Assembly: GCA_002796025.1 (NCBI GenBank)
Contig: PCVQ01000029.1
Span: 1-21,078 of the forward strand
Length of the DNA: 21,078 bases
Direction of reading: 5' to 3'
DNA from: Candidatus Peregrinibacteria bacterium CG11_big_fil_rev_8_21_14_0_20_46_8
GTDB lineage: Bacteria; Patescibacteriota; Gracilibacteria; UBA1369; UM-FILTER-53-11
Part shown: positions 19,759 to 21,078 of the stretch, in pieces
How positions within the stretch are numbered: position 1 is the stretch's first letter
Layout: each line of letters starts with the position of its first letter
The notes under the pieces: generated by a model
Database searches by the model: none
Told to the model about the DNA's origin: nothing
What the model saw: only the letters and a program-made list of their open reading frames with translations
Position numbers and translations under genes: made by a program

Positions 19759-21078
19759 TGCCCGCCATAACTCAAACATGCCGTGTTACCGGAAATCCTT
19801 TTATGGTAAGCGAATGGGAGCAAGAATTTTTGAAGCGCATGGATATTCCGCTGCCAACACTCTGCATCGAAGAGCGGCACCGGCGGAGACTTGCGCATCG
19901 CAATGAACGCAGCATCTATAAAGATACAAGCGATTTGAGCGGCAAATCTATTATTTCGCTTTATTCTGAAGACAAGCCGTTTAAGGTCTATGCGCAAGAC
20001 GAGTGGTGGGGTGACGCGTGGGATCCGCGTGATTATGGCCGCGACTATGATTTTTCGCGCGGTTTTTTTGAGCAATTTGCCGAGCTGCGCAAGAGCTGTC
20101 CGCGCCTCTCATTGATGAATGTTCGTGCCGAAAACAGTGAGTACTGCAACATCACAAATTCAAATAAGAACTGCTACTTAGTTTTTGGCGGCGACTACTG
20201 TGAAGAGTGTACCTACTCGATCTTCAGCATGCATTGCACAAATTCGAGCGACTGCTACTGGGTAAACAAATCGACACTGACCTACGATTCAATAGACTGT
20301 AATAACTGCTACAACGTAAAGTACTCCCAAAACACGCACAACTCGCGCGACAGTGCGTTTCTGTTTGAGTGTCGCAACTGCAGCAACTGCTTTGGCTGCG
20401 TGGGTTTGCGCAACAAAGAGTACTATATCTTCAACAAAAAATATTCCAAAGAAGAGTACGAAAAGAAGATGCGGGAGTTCCGATTAGATACGTGGAGTGG
20501 CGTGCAGCATATGAAAAAAGAGTTTGCGAAATTCAAGCTGCAATTTCCCCATCGTTTTGCAAATATTGTAAATTCCGAGCACAGCACCGGCGATCAAATC
20601 GTAAATGCTAAAAACTGTGTAAACTGTTTTGATATTGAAGGGCCGGCAGAAGATTGCAAAGATATTTTCTTCGGCGGCTATGAGGCAAAAGATATGGTCA
20701 GCTCCGATCATGTGGGCTTTAAAGCCGAACTCTACTATGAGATGCTTGGTTCGATTGAAGGCTATAATTGTGCATTCTGCAGTTTTTCGTGGAACTCACA
20801 AAACACTTTTTATTGCGACATGGTGGTCAACAGCAAAAATCTCTTCGGCTGCACGAGTATGCACAATGCGGAATACTGTATTTTAAATAAACAGTATACA
20901 AAGGATGCGTATGAAGATTTGCGAGCACGGATTGTGGCGCAGATGAAAGAGACCGGTGAATGGGGCGAGTTTTTTCCGATTGAAGATTCGCTCTGGGCAT
21001 ATAATGAGACCGTTGCGCAGGACGTATTTCCTCTTTCTAAAAAAGAAGTATTAGAACGCGGGTGGCAGTGGAAAGATG
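19758..21078 (+). CDS. Cys/Asn/Tyr-rich repeat protein of a CPR family (3' truncated)
   Basis: The frame is open for 440 codons to the window edge. I recall this family from CPR genomes as a large Cys-rich hypothetical, sometimes mislabelled CaiB/BaiF; function unknown. Order: a short start with Cys8 and Cys36 (PTLCIEERHRRRLAHRNER, 33-51), a ribbon-like segment (54-84) whose expected cysteines are replaced (DTSDLSGKSIIS and VYAQDEWW), a 'WDPRDYGRDYDFSR' block (88-101), then about 90 residues of closely spaced Cys-Asn-Cys motifs (130-214, such as CNNCYN and ECRNCSNCFGC) that suggest a stacked, metal-binding or beta-solenoid structure. An internal duplication links LRNKEYYIFNKKYSKEEYE (217-235) and MHNAEYCILNKQYTKDAYE (368-386). 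No signal peptide. It is coupled to rnhA through TAATG. Confidence 0.8.
   Translation, partial: MPAITQTCRVTGNPFMVSEWEQEFLKRMDIPLPTLCIEERHRRRLAHRNERSIYKDTSDLSGKSIISLYSEDKPFKVYAQDEWWGDAWDPRDYGRDYDFSRGFFEQFAELRKSCPRLSLMNVRAENSEYCNITNSNKNCYLVFGGDYCEECTYSIFSMHCTNSSDCYWVNKSTLTYDSIDCNNCYNVKYSQNTHNSRDSAFLFECRNCSNCFGCVGLRNKEYYIFNKKYSKEEYEKKMREFRLDTWSGVQHMKKEFAKFKLQFPHRFANIVNSEHSTGDQIVNAKNCVNCFDIEGPAEDCKDIFFGGYEAKDMVSSDHVGFKAELYYEMLGSIEGYNCAFCSFSWNSQNTFYCDMVVNSKNLFGCTSMHNAEYCILNKQYTKDAYEDLRARIVAQMKETGEWGEFFPIEDSLWAYNETVAQDVFPLSKKEVLERGWQWKD

Noticed and set aside
1..21078. CRISPR array, transposase, phage genes or rRNA
   Set aside because: No regularly spaced repeats, no DDE or integrase motifs, and no rRNA sequence seen on either strand.

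Overview
The window looks like a gene-dense chromosomal segment from a small-genome bacterium of the Candidate Phyla Radiation (Patescibacteria). The evidence is the set of short, lineage-restricted hypothetical proteins (including a Cys-rich repeat family I recall from CPR genomes), a sortase, a c-di-AMP synthase pair, housekeeping genes packed with almost no spacing, and convergent genes whose ends overlap. UGA acts as a normal stop (comF, ligA, ychF, rel, aroD-like), so the UGA=Gly code of Gracilibacteria is not in use. A finer placement is not supportable from sequence reading alone.

Layout. 1-453: the first 17 codons of a minus-strand Gly/Pro-rich protein, a tRNA-Val(GAC) with encoded CCA, and a structured terminator-like element. 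454-2668: comF-like phosphoribosyltransferase, a convergent Host_attach/baeRF-like protein, and a GT4 glycosyltransferase. 2703-6360: dnaX facing NAD-dependent ligase ligA. 6423-8866: three unrecognised soluble, acidic, nearly Cys-free proteins on the plus strand, facing a cysteine-peptidase-like protein without signal peptide (8863-9693) and a class-C-like/other sortase (9722-10555). 10637-13962: a Rel/SpoT (p)ppGpp enzyme carrying four extra C-terminal membrane helices, overlapping an EamA transporter. 13952-15738: ychF with a coupled HisA-fold protein that lacks the HisA catalytic aspartates. 15739-15902: an AT-rich intergenic with an imperfect large inverted repeat. 15903-17264: a type I dehydroquinate dehydratase and a divergent putative lipoprotein, then a strong bidirectional terminator. 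17327-19082: cdaA-cdaR. 19318-21078: rnhA coupled to the truncated Cys-rich CPR protein.

Two themes stand out. First, initiation architecture: I see no convincing Shine-Dalgarno sequence before any gene, while at least eight genes have a -10 element (often extended, TGCTANNNT) ending only 6-9 nt before the start codon, which predicts leaderless or near-leaderless mRNAs; this pattern also corrects several start codons (glycosyltransferase at 1562, sortase at 10555, rnhA GTG at 19318). Second, two nucleotide second-messenger systems, (p)ppGpp and c-di-AMP, both appear to be membrane-anchored here, the former in an unusual domain arrangement. Family assignments rest on motifs read by eye; no database search was possible.
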